DNA of 64,000 nucleotides from Todiramphus chloris collaris. Lineage: Eukaryota; Chordata; Aves; Coraciiformes; Alcedinidae. Of this stretch, positions 39,506-53,543 are shown one piece after another (within the stretch, counting starts at the first letter, position 1; each line of letters starts with the position of its first letter). Both the position numbers and the translations under genes were made by a program. The stretch lies in assembly GCA_025345505.1 (NCBI GenBank), contig JANVCC010000048.1, positions 3,702,640 to 3,766,639 of the forward strand, written 5' to 3'. Below the pieces are notes generated by a model. That model ran no database searches. It was not told the origin of the DNA and saw only the letters and a program-made list of their open reading frames with translations.

Positions 39506-42500
39506 AAGTGCAGATATGTGAGTGATGACTTGTAGCTTTGAGGTTTAAGAAGAAATTCTGTATTTTTGTTTAAGGTGGTGGTGCTGGTAGTACATGCTAT
39601 TGAAATTTTACCTTTTTTCCCCCTTCTGGTTCATGTTCTTCTCATTTCTGCTCTACCTTTCTCCCTGCGTACCTGCTTTGTGTTTTACAGTACAGGTTTT
39701 TTACAGAACAGCAGTGAATTCCTCGGAGAGAAAGAGGTGCCATCTCTAAACCCCATCTCCCCAAACTCCCCTCTCTGTTTTAGTTTTTGGAGTCTTGATG
39801 TTGTCCTTTTTTATTTTCTCTCAGAAAGACACAATTCAAAATTGGAAAGTTTCCCAAATACTGTTTTTTGGGCTTTTTTTTCCCTTGTTCCTTTCAAATT
39901 ATAAGAAAACCCAAGATTGATAATTTGCTTGGTTTTGTTGCCAAGCTTTTATAATTCTGGACTAGAAGACAATCTGGCCTTAGTCTAGCTTCACCTTAAC
40001 TTAATTTTTCCATTAACTCAGCTTGCCTTGTAGAATCTTCTAGACTTGAAATGGAAATAGAAGTGCTTTTTTTGGTTTTTTATTAGGTCTGATTTTCTTC
40101 TGGTGCAATTTTTCTTCTAAATGGCTTATGTTACTTATTTTAAGGAAATATATTAATAATTTGCAGTGGAAGTTGTAGTCCTTCCTACAATAAAATAGAA
40201 CAACTCATCTGGACAGCAACATGCATGTGAGGGCACTTAACTTCTCACTGTAGTTTTTAGGTGAGATTCAGGTAAATAACTTTTGATTCATGCAAGCCAG
40301 TTAAATCCAAACAGAACAGAAGTAAAGTCAAGAGTGGTTATTTAGGCCAAGGGAAAAAGACAGATTACATCTGAATGGGGAAACTTACCTTTCTGTAATT
40401 TACGGAGTAATAGCAGGATGATTTTTATACTTTTTTCTTTCTATGAATTATTAATTATGAGGAAGATGCTTTCAGAAAAGGGCCAAGGTTGTCCTTTGTC
40501 TTGTAGAAGTGATAGTTAATTCATCTTTCGTTGATGGAAATACCACAGATGATTATTCTTTAGAGTCCTTTGTGGACAGGTCATTTTAATGACATGCTTT
40601 CACTTTGCTCTGAAGGGGATTGGTACTGTGTAAGTTAGAGTTAATAATCGAGTAATGTGGAAGTAATTTGTCTGTGTTTTTGTTTTATTTTAGATTGTAA
40701 ATGTAGTCTCAATTTTATTGCTTGAGTATGAGCATTTCATTATTGAATATAGTACTCATTGGTTGTATTAAGTGGTTCCTGTCATTTATAGGATACTTTG
40801 AGAAATGTCATGATTCCTCATGAAGTGACACAGCAAGATTTAGTGAGTGTAGCAGCTGAGTGAATGGAATTACGTACTGTGACCTAGCTGATGCGATACA
40901 CCATCCGATTTGAATTTATTTCCTCAGTGTAACTGGACGAGACAAGAGGATAATAGACCAGCCTTGCCAATTCATTCACTGACCGAGTTGAAAATAAGTC
41001 CATTCTAAATTTAACTCAAAAATCCTTTGAGTTGCATATGAAATGATCAACCTGGATACTTTCCAGGGCTGGGGAGGGGGATGAGCAGGGAGAACAGGAG
41101 TTTGGTTAGTTAGGAAATGAGGATGTACAAAAAAGTTGCTTACTTCTATGTATGTCGTGCAAACCAGAAGAAACAATAATCCTTCTCCTCTTTCTCTTTT
41201 CTCCTTTCTTTTTCTTTTACTTTTTTTTTTAAATTAATTTTTATTTGATCTATTTAATGAATAATGACAAGTGTTTGCATAAGACCCAACAACTAACTGC
41301 CAGCTAACCTGTGGCACCAATAAGGGGTTTTGCTGAATCCCTGTGCCAAAGAAAGAGAATTGATTTGTAACTGCTGCAGTTACTCTGTTGAGGGAGGTTC
41401 CATGCTCAGGACACACAGCAATAAATACAGCAGAACTAGTGTTTCCATGAAGAAGCAATTGATTGGAAAGATGTGAAGTAAGTGGCACTATAAATATTAA
41501 CGAACTAAAGATTTTCTGTAATATGCTGCTGTAAAGATTTTACTTTTGAAGTTAAATACTACTTTTAAGTTTTGATCTCTCGTGTGTGATATCTTCAGGA
41601 TAAAAATGGTTGCCCAGATTCCATATGAAGGTATCACCCACTTTCATGCCAGCTCTGTGATTACTTTAACTTCATTTGGATTGAAATTTTTGATGCTGCT
41701 TTTTCCACCCCAGAGATAGCTATTCATGAACTTGAGCAAAACCAGTTGGCTATTATTATTTTAGCACATTAGGCATTTAAAGTATTACTTGTTTTCACAG
41801 TTTCAAAATTAACGTTCAGGGCAGCAAACATATGCAAAGTATTTCCAAGATGAAAAAACTGTAAATAAATTATCCTTTAGTCTGTATATTGCAAACATTA
41901 TACAGACTGTGGAATAAACACCAGAGGTATCCAGTATGAGCAAAACCTCTGGTCCTCTTAGTATTTCTTCAGAGTAGTAGGCAGGAAGCCAGTGTTCAAT
42001 CGCTTTGAATCGAAGCTCAATTTCCTCTTCCTTTTGGACACTCTCATCTGTCTTTAAAAATCTTTACTTTCCTAATGTGGAGGAATTCAGGCTTGCTTAT
42101 AATTTCAACCCATTTATTCAAAGCACAGACTGAATTAAATGTCCCAAAAGAAAGCAGTCCTATCTGTGAGCATCTCTATTTAAACATATTGAAAGTTACA
42201 GTCAGTATTCCATCATACCATTTTTATTTATCTTGATTTTCTAGGCAATAATTTTTACAACAAAGCACAGATTTCATAAAGCAAGCCCATCAGTATCTCT
42301 GCCTTGTAGTTCCACTTCGTCGCTATAAATAGCCTTCTCTTCATGAAGACTCTTTTAACTCATCATCTCATCAGAACTGATGGATTTTGCTGGTGATTTG
42401 AAGGTCGAAAAAGTTGGTCTCTTTGCAAAAGAAGCATTATATAATGTTATTCTTCAGCAGGATAGTGTGTATCACAGCATTCTGGGTGGGTGAAATGAAC

Positions 42501-42747
42501 GGGGCTCAAGGATTTGGACATTTTTTTTCCCCTAAATTAACAAATGTCAGTCTTACTGAAAAGCTGGAGATTGGGTAGGAGGCACTTTAGCTCCATACTG
42601 GTGTGTTGGTACCATCAGAATATACTGGGATGTAGGCTGGGACATACATAGGAAAAAACCCCAAAGAAATTATGATATCTGTGTGAACCCATACTCTTCC
42701 TGCATGCTTGCAACACAGTTCCTGATGACTTTTTATTTTACAGCTAC
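39506..42747. other. Unannotated intronic stretch
   Basis: AT-rich DNA with short T-rich open frames (for example 39566-39904) that look accidental. No gene, RNA or transposon recognised. Confidence 0.6.
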
Positions 42748-42854
42748 GTGTCTGGATACGTTTCTGTGTGATCTGCTCTAGTTTTGTCCTGCTCTGGCAG
42801 GGGGGTTGGACTCGATCTTTGGAGGTCCCTTCCCACCCCTACCATTCCGTGATT
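42748..42854 (+). mobile_element. CR1 LINE 3'-end fragment
   Basis: About 105 bases of sense-oriented CR1 end: gatctgctctagttttgtcc, then ggttggactcgatctttggaggtccc, then accattccgtgattgtg. Only the last 3' UTR piece was inserted or survives. Confidence 0.93.
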
Positions 42855-45800
42855 GTGTGTGTGTTTGATACACTTTGTGCATGTAAATATAAAAGGAGAC
42901 ACAGCTGAAGTTGTGCCCTCCCATGCTGGGCCCCCAGGGGTTTGAGTGCTCTGGTGTCAGGCACGCTTGGACTCGTCTGACTCGAAAGGCAAACAGCAGG
43001 AGCTTGGGCGAACTGGGTGAATTGGGAGCAGTGCTGGTTGGGATGGTGGGAGTCTTTCCAAAGTGCCCCTGGGGCTGTTTCAGCAGGGAAACAGCAGCTG
43101 CTGAACCTCTGCTGGCTGTGTGCTAGCTGGAACCTGATGGGTGTCCCGGTGAGAAGTGATACTTTTCTGGGTCATCTGAGTTTGGAGCCTCTACGAAAGA
43201 CACAGTGGTGACAATGTCTTTCTGTTTGCCAGTGAACATAGAGCAAAATTTCATGTTCATTTTTATCATTCAGCATTCTTACTGATCATCCATAGAGATG
43301 TTAAATGAAGTACACATCTATACTTCACGGAACATACTTGTTTGTATCCTAGAAGTATAGAGCACTTCATTAACCCCCCACTTTAGGAGCAGTATTTAAA
43401 GTTCTGTTATTGATAACACACATATACATATGTGTATCTGTATGCTTAAAGGTATCCATATATAGCATGTAAAACTTAGCACAAATGCTTTTCTTGTAAC
43501 TGGGTTTTTAAACACATTCCTCTTGTGGAGTTCTCAGTCACCTTTCTGATACTGTGTTTATTCTGGTAACTTCAGTAATTATTTTAGAGGAGAAAGTGAC
43601 CAGTTTAAACTTCTGCATACTAACAGAGCTATTAAAGAAATACAATTTTCTTTTCTTTGATTTTTGACTTTTGTTTTTTTCATCCCAAAAAAGCAGTAGT
43701 CTTCATGGATATGTATCTACAGATAGCCTGAAATTCTGATGATGGCATAAGGTGCTAGGTTTGTTTAATTATGCATAGCAGTATCAATTTAATTCATTTA
43801 ATGACGTGTAAAATTAGTCTTAAGTAATGCATTTTAAAAGTGCTGCTAATAATTATTAATTTCAAGTCCTGATTTTAAGAAGATCTTTCAGGAAAGGCCA
43901 GTCTTCAAGCATCTTGATACTACACATCAGTTTCTCAAATTTTAAATCTCGGATTATTTTTCTATCTCTGTTTTCATAGTAATATTCTGAACTAGGATAG
44001 CTGTAAAGTAATTGTGATGATCGACATCAAGGAGACCCTATATAAAATTGGAGGTCAGCAAAACTATTCCCGTGGCAAGGTTTAACCACGTGGACTCTGG
44101 GAAGCTCAGTCTTGCATCCCAAGTTTGGATAGGTTGATTTTCTTCTGTTTCAGTAGACTGTCAACCACTGCAGGTATCACCATCTCCAGCGTGTTGTTTT
44201 TCCCTCTATACCATACCGTGTATTTCGTGGCTCTGGTGCAGCAGGAGACTGGCCCAGGAATCACAATCTGGGATTATTGTCTTTGTATATCCTCCAGAAG
44301 TAGTATTTTAAAGTCACGGCATCTGTTGATACTTAAGAGCATGATTTTTACTTTTTATTTTTGCCAGTTTTTACCATCTGTTTGTCTGGTTTTTGGCTCC
44401 TTGATTTAATTTTTCAGTTTAATTTCTCAGTTGCACTGGGATTTCTTTCTCTTTCTCACACATGCTCTTTTTGACTTATCCATGAACTTACATTAAAAAA
44501 AATAATTTATGGCCATTGCACATTAAAATTCTTGGATTTTTTTTTTTTTTAACTATATCTTTTTATCAAGCCTTTTCTATTAAATGTATTTAATCTTTGG
44601 AAGTGAACGAACTCTTATTAGACTTTAAGTTTTTAAAAATGACTTTGGATTAAACTGAAGCATTTTGGCGGGAAAAGCTAGCTTGGTCACATGAAACACA
44701 TTCTAGTCTTTAATACTCATTTAGTTTTTAATGCCCAAGAGGGAATAGTTTTTCTGAGAAACCTGTGCTATAATCATAAACAGACATAATTCAGTAATTT
44801 TCTCATGAAACATTGGCTGAAGTTTTGGCACTAGCAACTTGAAACTCACACAAGCAGGAACATTTTTTGTTTAAATTCCAAGAAAAATACTAATGAAATA
44901 TATTAAAATAGAAACAAAATTGTACATACAGTATGTTACAGACTGTTTTCAATAAAAAGGATGTATCTTCATCAACTGCATAAATACCTCATGAATTCAG
45001 GTATGTTCTAGCACTTCAAAAACATTCTGATCGTACTTGAGTCATTTTCTCTGCTTATCCCTCTGAGAAGTTTGCCCTGAAAGAAGTACATTATGTAAAT
45101 AATTATTTTAATAATGAGGGTAACTGTATAAGACACCTACCAAACATTTTGCTTCTATATGTGTTTGCTAATATAGAAAATTCCACTGCAGCTTTGATCT
45201 TTTCCTTGATGTACGTATTTTGCTCCTCGCTTAAAATAGCATACGTTCCTTAAGGTTGAATTTAATGGCTTTTTAGAAAAACAAGCTGGTTGACTTTTAG
45301 CCTCTTGCAAATATTTTGTAACTGAGGATTTTAGATTTATTTCTGCTTTCTGATGTACTTGCATTCTCATAGTTGATTTTCAAACCAGCATAGCTACCTG
45401 CTGGGTTTTTTTTTTATATGATATATATATTTTTATATATTTTAATTTTTTTTCCCCTGTTTTCCAATGAATATTTTGCATAGTACTGCACAAAACAATT
45501 AGAGTTACATTAAAATCCCAGCACTAGCAGGTAAAGCCATGTTCCTTTTGGAATACGTGGCTCCTGTAATCTGTAGTACCCTTTCTGTTTGTGTGGGCTG
45601 CTTTGTTCACTTGGGAAACCATTTTTTTTGAAAGGAAGCGTTGCCATGAAATTCCAAGGAGTGGAATTAGTTGTCTTCTGCCCACATATGCATATAGTTT
45701 TTCCTAAATACATTCTGAAACTTTTTTTTTTTTAACTATGTTACGAAACTTGGAGAGCGTAGCGGTTTTTCACTGAGTAATGTGAGCTTTTGTTCCCACT

Positions 45801-47642
45801 CAATTCCTGGTTTTTTCTGAAAGCTTTTTGTTTTGGGGAAGAGGAGCGTTAGTACCTTATTTTAAATTCTCAGTTGTCATTAAAAAAACCTTTGTATTTT
45901 CCTATTTTATGAATAGAGATTCAAGCAGACCCCGTTTGAGTGGTACCAGGATTGATTTAAAGTCAATTTATGAGATGGAAAATTTTCCTTAGCTCTCAGG
46001 ATCTTATTGCTACCAGGTTTAACTTGGCAATTCCCTGACAAATATTGTGATACTGTATGTAAAGGGTGAAGAAACCCCCATGCCACTTGCCCAGTGTCCT
46101 GTGAGATGCGCGCTTCATTTCAACACTGGAGGAACGGAGTTGATTTAGAGTTGCTAATATGCGATCAAGAGACTGCTGATCACTTGTTTTCCTGTGGCTT
46201 GGATGTTAAACAAAAGATGTGTATTTTCAGTTGGAGTATAAATCAAGAATAGTAGTGAAAGCATCCTACTTTTTACAATTTGTTGGCCATAGGGCTACTT
46301 AGAAAGTGCCAGGAAAAATGATTGCCTCCGCTGTCTTTTTTTTCTTGCCTTCCACATGGAAAACAAGTTGTGCTCATACTCTCACGAGATGGAGCTGTAG
46401 TAGTATGTGAGCAGACATGTGCATGCATTTTTCTTTCCATAGTGTTGGTTTACTTTGGGCCGAGAGAATTCAAGCAGTATGAAGAGAAGGGGATTCGAAG
46501 CGCAACGATGAGAGCAATCCATCTGTTTCCAGCAGCATCCCTTCTAAGCTGGAGCCTTGCTCCTGCCTCAAATCTGAACTGACTATTTAGGATAGCACGT
46601 ATTTGAATGCCAGACACTCAGCTGTGCTTTACTATATATTTTAAAAGGCTTGAGGGCAGCTAGATGTAAACTTCGACGTTAGATAGTTTCCCAGCTGACT
46701 GGTACATTGAATTCATTGAGAATAGGAAGGGACTGGTTCAATTCATTTCCATCCCTCGTATCTCAGTCATTTTCTGCAATGATGCGTAAGGATTCATTAC
46801 CATAGCAACAGCGTTTTAGCTTGTACTGCTGTGAATGTGGTTAATGATAATAGAATTATCTAGTCATTTTAAATCCTGTTATATTATTAGGTCATCTGAA
46901 CCATCCTCTCGCTATGTATTGAGTTATTCCCTGTAGCCTATCTTGTAGTTCTTTGTCCATGCTGCTTTTACACGTGTCGAGCACTGGAGATTCTTCTTCT
47001 TCCCTTGGGAGACTTTCACAATCTGATACATCGCCCCATTAAGGATATTTAGCTTCTGATATTTAGCATCATTTCACCTCTTTTTTTTCCAGATACATGG
47101 ATTTGGACCATGTGGAAGTTCTGTTCTGATCTTCTTCCGTATCCAGCTTTTGCAAATAATCCTCCTTCTTTACCTGCAGCAGAACATAACAGCTCAGTAC
47201 TTGTGCATTTTAAGATTTTCTTACGAGGAAAAGCAGCTTTCTAAACCCATCATCTTTTCTTCTTCCTAACTACCTTGTTTTGGTAGGAAAGTGCTTGGTA
47301 CTGAAACACTATTTACATGACCTGAACTGTGTAGACAAAGCTTCCAACTTTTTAGTGCTTAAATGTGTTCACTTCAGCATATGCAGTGTTAGATTGTCAG
47401 TTCTAACGTGTGCATCCCTGCTTCCCTCCGTCTGATGTTGTGTGGGGAGTGGGAAGATACAGTTTTTATCTCGTAAAGCTTGAGAGACGCTCCTTAACTC
47501 ACAAGTCAGCACTAGTAACCTCTCAGTCAGCCCTTCTTGTAGGACCAGCCTTAAATGTGGATGGGCATAGATATCTCTGCCATTTTCCACATACTTGGGT
47601 TGCATGTTTTATCCTCTCTTCTGATTTACTGTGGCTCAAGCT
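42855..47642. other. Unannotated intronic stretch
   Basis: AT-rich sequence with homopolymer runs (T-runs near 44530, 45410 and 45721) and a TATATATA tract at 45415-45450. I recognise no gene or transposon. Confidence 0.6.
43418..43435. repeat. Perfect short palindrome
   Basis: ACACATAT, a two-base spacer, then ATATGTGT: 8-bp perfect arms. It is a simple alternating purine-pyrimidine tract. Confidence 0.75.
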
Positions 47643-47876
47643 CGAGCACAGGAAGTTCCACCTCAAGATGAGGAAGAACTTCTTCACTGTAAGAGCTGTA
47701 GAGCACTAGAACAGACTCCCCAGAGGGGTTGTGGAGTCTCCTTCTCTGGAGACTTTCAAGACCTCTTTAGATGCATTTCTGAGTGACCTGCCCTAGTTTT
47801 GTCCTGCTCTGACAGAGGGGTTGGACTCGATGATCTTCAGAGGTCCTTTCCAACCCCTAACGTTCTGTGATTCTGT
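47643..47876 (+). mobile_element. CR1 LINE 3' fragment
   Basis: Sense-oriented CR1 3' UTR of about 230 bases: cacaggaagttccacctcaag, ggttgtggagtctccttctc, gacttttcaagacctctt-type block, ggttggactcgatgatcttc, then ccttt-ccaacccctaacg and a terminal TTCTGTGATTCTGTA. The octamer-like end is recognisable, so the 3' terminus is intact. Confidence 0.95.
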
Positions 47877-48418
47877 AAAGCCTTTTTACCTACATTCTAC
47901 ATCTTCTCCACCCTGAAGAGAAATAATCTCCACTCGTGTCTGAGGAAGCATACAACCATGCACTTATCCCGCTCTACTTATGGCATTGAACAGTCTGTGC
48001 AACGTTTAGGTTGGCTAGAATTAGTTTAAAGCAAGTAAAATAAAGTTCTTTTCCATATAATGAGGCCAGGGGTTACCTGGAGATATATTACATCGTTGTC
48101 ATACTCTGTGTTTGCTTTGTCAATAGTTGTTGTGGATATGGTAAATAAGACAGAAGACATCTTTCCAGGAATTTCTTATTTTCAGTGGTATTTAGGCTTC
48201 TAGACTAATTTTTTTCATTGACATTTGATGTCCTACAGTTGTCCATTTCTTTTGTCATTACTCATCTACAGTATAAATAAGTTCATAGTCTGTTCATGTT
48301 CACCCAAACTACCCCAAGAGTGCAGAAGACTGGGAATTGCCACTTGTAATGCCTTCTAGAGCTAAATTTGCTGCAAAATACTTGATGCTGCAGTAAAAAA
48401 TAAGTATATTAAATCTAC

Positions 48419-48512
48419 CTTAGTATCATCATCAACCGATTCTTCAATTTGTGGTGATTCTTGCTGGCTTTTTTGGCTTTTTTTGAGAGGTGGTGCTAAT
48501 TTTTTCCAACAT
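48419..48512 (-). other. Exon-like 31-codon frame of unknown identity
   Basis: On the minus strand an AG (48514-48513) preceded by a moderately pyrimidine-rich stretch is followed by 94 bases, of which 31 codons are open and end exactly at AAG|GTAGAT, a donor-like site. The peptide (KKSQKSQQESPQIEESVDDD near its end) is Lys/Gln/Ser-rich turning acidic, like a disordered nuclear-protein segment. I do not recognise it. It may be a fragment of a retrocopied gene or chance. Nothing else supports an antisense gene here. Confidence 0.15.
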
Positions 48513-48782
48513 CTGCGTACCCTTGAGAAGGCCAGAAAGTCCTGAGGAAAGACCCACCAGTTCACAAACAGGGAAAGCTTGTCAAGGTTACAAGAGAAGG
48601 AAAGAAGCTCCCAACTGTGGGCAGTTGGTCTCTATTAGGCCAGCCAGGTGTGGGCACTTACCATTAGGATGATTATAAAGGGCTTGCAGCCAGGGCAGCA
48701 GCCTTAGAGCCTTCCCAGGAGTAGAGTGTGAGTGTGATGAGTCCATCTCAAGGATGACGTGTCGAGCCGTACTTCCACAGGA

Positions 48783-49267
48783 CGCCCTCGGTAAGTTTGC
48801 AGACAACACAAAATCAAGTGGGATTGTTGACCTGCTTGAGGGTAGGGAGGTTCTGCAGAGAGAGGCAAGCTTCTCTTATGAGGAGAGGCTGGAATTGTTT
48901 AGCCAGAAGAAGAGGAGACTGATAGGAGAACTTAACTGCCTTCTACAGCTACCTGAAAGGTGGTTGCAGTGAGGCCAATGTTGGCCTCTTCTCCCTAGCA
49001 AGTAGTGACAGGACAAAAGAAAATGGCCCCAAGTTGTGCCAAAGGAAGTTCAGATTAGATATTAGGAAGACTTTCTGTATTGAAAGAATGGTAAAGCACT
49101 GGAACAGGCTGCCCAGGGAAGTGGTGGAGTCACCGTCCCTGGAGATGTTCAAAAACACGTGTAGGTGAGGTGTTCTGGGACATGGTTTAGTGCTCATGGA
49201 GGTGTTGGGTACGTGGTTGGACTTGATGATCTTGGACGTCTTTTCAAACAGTAATGATTCTATGTTT
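48783..49267 (+). mobile_element. CR1 LINE with internal deletion
   Basis: Sense-oriented CR1. It starts at reverse transcriptase sequence around the catalytic box (gtaagtttgcagacaacaca, reading KFADNTKSSGIVDLLEG, with Asn in place of the second Asp). It then jumps near 48868 to the distal part (tatgaggagaggctggaatt) and runs to gttggacttgatgatcttgg and a terminal gtaatgattctatgttt. The coding middle present in complete copies is missing, and the catalytic FADD is changed to FADN. Confidence 0.93.
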
Positions 49268-52200
49268 ATGATGTGGGATTATTTCTGGTGGGCCAGCTGC
49301 CCTGGCTTTTGCTGTTCCTAGCTTTAAGAGCTGGCTAACTTGAAGCAGCTAAAGACTTTGATCTCTATGGAGACCCCCATACCATGGCTGGCCAGCAATA
49401 AAACCAAATTGTCTTATCCACTTTGTTCTCACCAAATCGGGTGCTGTAATCTCAAAAATGCAGCTTTTCTGAGTAGAAAATCGTTTCTGTGATTCCATCT
49501 CAGTGAAACCAGTCAGTAGGCCAGTATTGTCCTTTCCAAAAATTCTTGGTGTTTGAGGAAGTACAAGACACACTCCAGACCTAACTTCTCAAGGACCAGG
49601 GAAAAGCCTGCTGGCAAATTATTTATCTACTGTAGTGGCTCTTGGACTGTCCTGTGAACCAGGCAGAGCTGGCCATACAAGGCACTAGAATGTGAGCCTG
49701 AAACTTGGTGTGTTCTGTGAAACTAGGAAGTGGAAATGCCCAGAGATCCTGCCCGAGGATGCAAGGGAGGAAGCACTCGGTGCAGTTTGATTTCTAAAGA
49801 TGCTTCTTACTGAAACCCCAGCATTTGCTTGTTCTTCAGGTTTCTTCAAGCTTTCCTTTCATAGCTTAACTAAATAAACTTCAGACTGGTAGAATAGTAG
49901 TGCTTGCTTTCCCCTGGTTTCTTAAAAGTAGTTTTTTTCCAGTTTCAGAAAATACGTATGAAGAGTTAACGCAAAATAAACATTTCTTCAAGGAGGCCTT
50001 AGACTGGTCTGGCTCTTGTGGGATTCAGATGTGGTTTATGGAAATTGTTAAGTTCCTGTACATGTCAAAACCTTCAGCTTGGCTTTAGCTAAGTTTGTAA
50101 TTGATGAAGTGGTGACAAAAACAAACAAACAAAAAAATCATAGTGTTTAAATGTGGAGTTTGACAGTGCCTCCCTCCCTTTTAATCCTCATTGACACAAG
50201 TTATTCTGGTTCCTTATCAAACTTTGTTCCTTAACCTTAAAAGATTGTTTATGTAGATAGCTATATATAAAGTGCTGTGACTTTTTGATGGAGAGAAGCA
50301 CTTGGGCACTTGCCTATCTACTGTATATATGACTACCATGCTTTCACCTTATTATTTTTTTGGGGGGGAGGGGGTGTGTAATGAATGAATGAAGAGGAAT
50401 TCAACCACAAAATGTGTGGGTTTGGTTTTGGGGGTTTTTTCCTTCTGTTTATGCATCTCAGCTTTTCCTGAACTCAGGAAATAGAGCTTCAAAGCATTGT
50501 TGTGCCTCTGTCTTAATTTGGTCTCCTTGAAGGAAGATGGTGGAATTTGAGTAATTTGTATGAAGTTGTTTAGGTAGCTACTTACGTGGTGACAAACGAA
50601 GTTCTGCTGTAGATTAGAAGCCCAACAGGAAGAAAAACAAATTATGGAAAATAGATCAGCAGTATACAAGGGATTTATCCCTGGAAAGCATGCTTGTTTT
50701 GAAAGAAGGGGGACTGCTGAGATGGCAACTTTAGAGAATATAAGACACAATTATTTAGATTAGTTGAGAATAGGTAGGGTCTTGAAGGAGGCAATAGAAG
50801 AGGGATGAGATTGGCTACAGAGCAGTGCAAGTTACTGAATGTAGAAATGAATGCCTGGAGCTGTACGTGAAGCTGCAGATGATAGATATCTGTTCAAACA
50901 TTGATATGAGGCCATAGCGTAGGAGATATTTTAAGGCATCTTTGCTGCTGAAAGAAGCTGCCTTGGCCATGCTTTGCTTCCTCCCTTGTGCCTCCCTAAG
51001 CTTTTATGAGACTGTTAATTAGACTGAACTGGACCAGCCTGGGAAACCTAAACAATTAAAATTAGTTTTATTAAACATTAATTTTAATTTAGCTCTTTTG
51101 TGAAATGATACAAACGCTTGAATAAGCAGGAAGGAGAGGGTGGACAGAGGGATCCAGTGATGAACATGACCATCTGGGGAGCGGAAAAGATGAGGCTGCC
51201 TCTTTCAGCAAACCACATCTGTGGTTTGAGCTGTCCTTGCAGGATAATGAAACGCCAGGCTGAGGGCAATACAATCTTGATGGCAACACAATAGAAATAC
51301 AGCTGCTTGGAAATACTGCGCCTCTGTCACGTGTGCTGAATTCAGTCCCTACTGCTCTGACTTGTGGCAGAAAAAAGGGAAAGAATTGCAAATGGAAATA
51401 AGGACTCTGAGGAGAATTGTTCCAGATGAATAACATTGAGAAGGTGGTACTTCTGGTGGGAAAATAAAGGTACTAAATGACTTCTTCTGTTTGAAATGCC
51501 TTCCTTTTTGGATCACGTACAGTTAATTTGCAGAGTGCTTCTGGAGCTGTGGTTCTAGCACTTGGGTGATGTCCTACACCCATTTCTTAGTACATTCTAG
51601 ACAAAGAAGTTTTCTGTGGTGGTCCCTGGATAGCTCAGTAAGGTGGTGGTGATGGTGCAGTTTGGCCGTTGTTCGTGTTTCATCATGAGTTGTGTAAGAG
51701 TTCTGCGTGACGGCGAGCGGTGTGCACGTGCTGGTGTGGGCTCGGGACAAACCACTCTGGGGGAACTGATGTTTTCTTCAGCCTTTCTCCAGCCACCAGC
51801 CTCCAAGGGTAACGGGACCTGTGGTGATGTCTGCTGCCCTGACCAGGGACAGACTTACTGTCTGCAGCGATGAGTTGAGATGTTCTTTGATGTTTTCAGA
51901 AATGTGCTTAGTGCTTTTTATTTTTCGAGTCCCCTTTTAGCTTCAGTCCTTTTTGGTTAAGTTCAGGAGCACGTGTAAATATTGTACATTTTTCTGAAAG
52001 TAAGGCTCTGTCTGTCTCTGAGAGATCACCCAGAACTGAAAGCACCTGAGGCTGGAGGTGAACCTCAAAAACATGCAAGGAAATATTCTGTGACTCAGTT
52101 TCCTCAAAAACAGAATTTGAAGAATAACTTCTGATCTTCTTCCTGAGGCTGCAGTGAAGCTGAAGTCATTACTGTCCATGAAGAGCTTTTGCCAGACTGT

Positions 52201-53543
52201 GCTGGAGGGCCCTACAGAAGTACTGAGTACTATTTATTTTAAATTTGATTTAATGCTTTTGATTAAAAAATTAATAAAATTGTCACAGAAAAAATTGTCA
52301 CAGACCAGATTGTAACCCTGTAGGCACTGGGAATGGAGCACTCGTAAATGAAGCATTTACTGAGAAGTTCGGAATTGTTTTTCATGTTGACTTCAGCAAA
52401 ACAAATTGAGCAAAGAACAATGAAAAATGCGGTAGTATTTTCTGTTATTAAAATGGTGAATTTGTTTGGTGCCTAAGGTAAAATCCGTGTTGTGCAAAAG
52501 ACCAAAGAATAAAATGCTGCAGCATAAGTGGGAAGCTCAATTGAAGCAATTTTGTAGAGTTTCTCAGTGAAGGATGAGGTGAAAAGCAAGGAGTGGCCTG
52601 CAGCTCCGCAGTTGGGCAAAAGAGGAGGAGAAGATAAAACCACAAAATGGGAAAATCTTCTCACTCAAACTTGGCACAGGAGCTGAGAGCAGGGCTGGGT
52701 GCCTTGTGCCTCTGCTGTTGAGGTGCCTGGGCTCCCCTAGGGATCTTCTTTCCCTGGGACTTGAGACTTTTCCCTGCCTCTGTTCCTTTAGAGGAGGAAG
52801 AATTGAAAGAGGGAAAATAAACTTTAAGCTCTGCAAGTTAAAAGAGATCCCTTGGCTTGCGTGTGTTTGCCCATCTCCATGGTGTGTAACACAAAAGACC
52901 TTTAAAACAGGTAGATTGGTATTTTTTCTTTCTAGCAGTAGGAACTGAAATCAAAAAAGTTACGAATGGAGCCTGTGTTTCAGCAAATCCTATCAAGTGA
53001 GAACTGGAGATGTATCAGTGTCTAAATGAGAGCAAGTCCATGTACTTTTTTAAAGCAAGATTATTAAATAGTATAATTCTGTTTTTCTAGTAATCGGGGC
53101 AGAAATAACAGCGTGATTTCTGGTAACACAAAACCAAAACCTTTGAGAATTACTTTTTCTAAATGAGATGAAATTCAAAGTTGAAGAATACGTGCTGACT
53201 TCAAACTTCGACCAACACAGGGACTTGAACCTTACTGGAAACCAGCTATATTGAATTTTTAAAAAGCCAAGTCTTCAGTAAGCTTTCTGATGTCATCTCT
53301 AAACAGTCCTCAGCCATGCCGAGAAAAATACTCAGAATTGAATTTTGTTATTAAGATGCCTGGGTGAGTAAAATGATGTTTTGTGTGATGGAGAACAGAG
53401 GGCTATACTTTTAGCTTGCTTCTAAATTGACTCTTGCGTTCGGTACTCGAGGGGATTGAGCTGATCAGTACTTGGTTGAAGCTGGCAAAATCCTCACGTG
53501 CTGATACAGATCTGCAAATCAAGCAACAAGGGAAAATAAAAAT
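49268..53543. other. Unannotated intronic stretch
   Basis: AT-rich DNA. It contains a 15-bp tandem duplication at about 52276-52305 (AAAATTGTCACAGA twice). No gene or transposon recognised. Confidence 0.6.

Noticed and set aside
39566..39904. 112-codon + strand frame rich in Phe and Leu with membrane-like segments.
   Set aside because: The hydrophobicity follows from T-rich DNA. No splice-site or family support.
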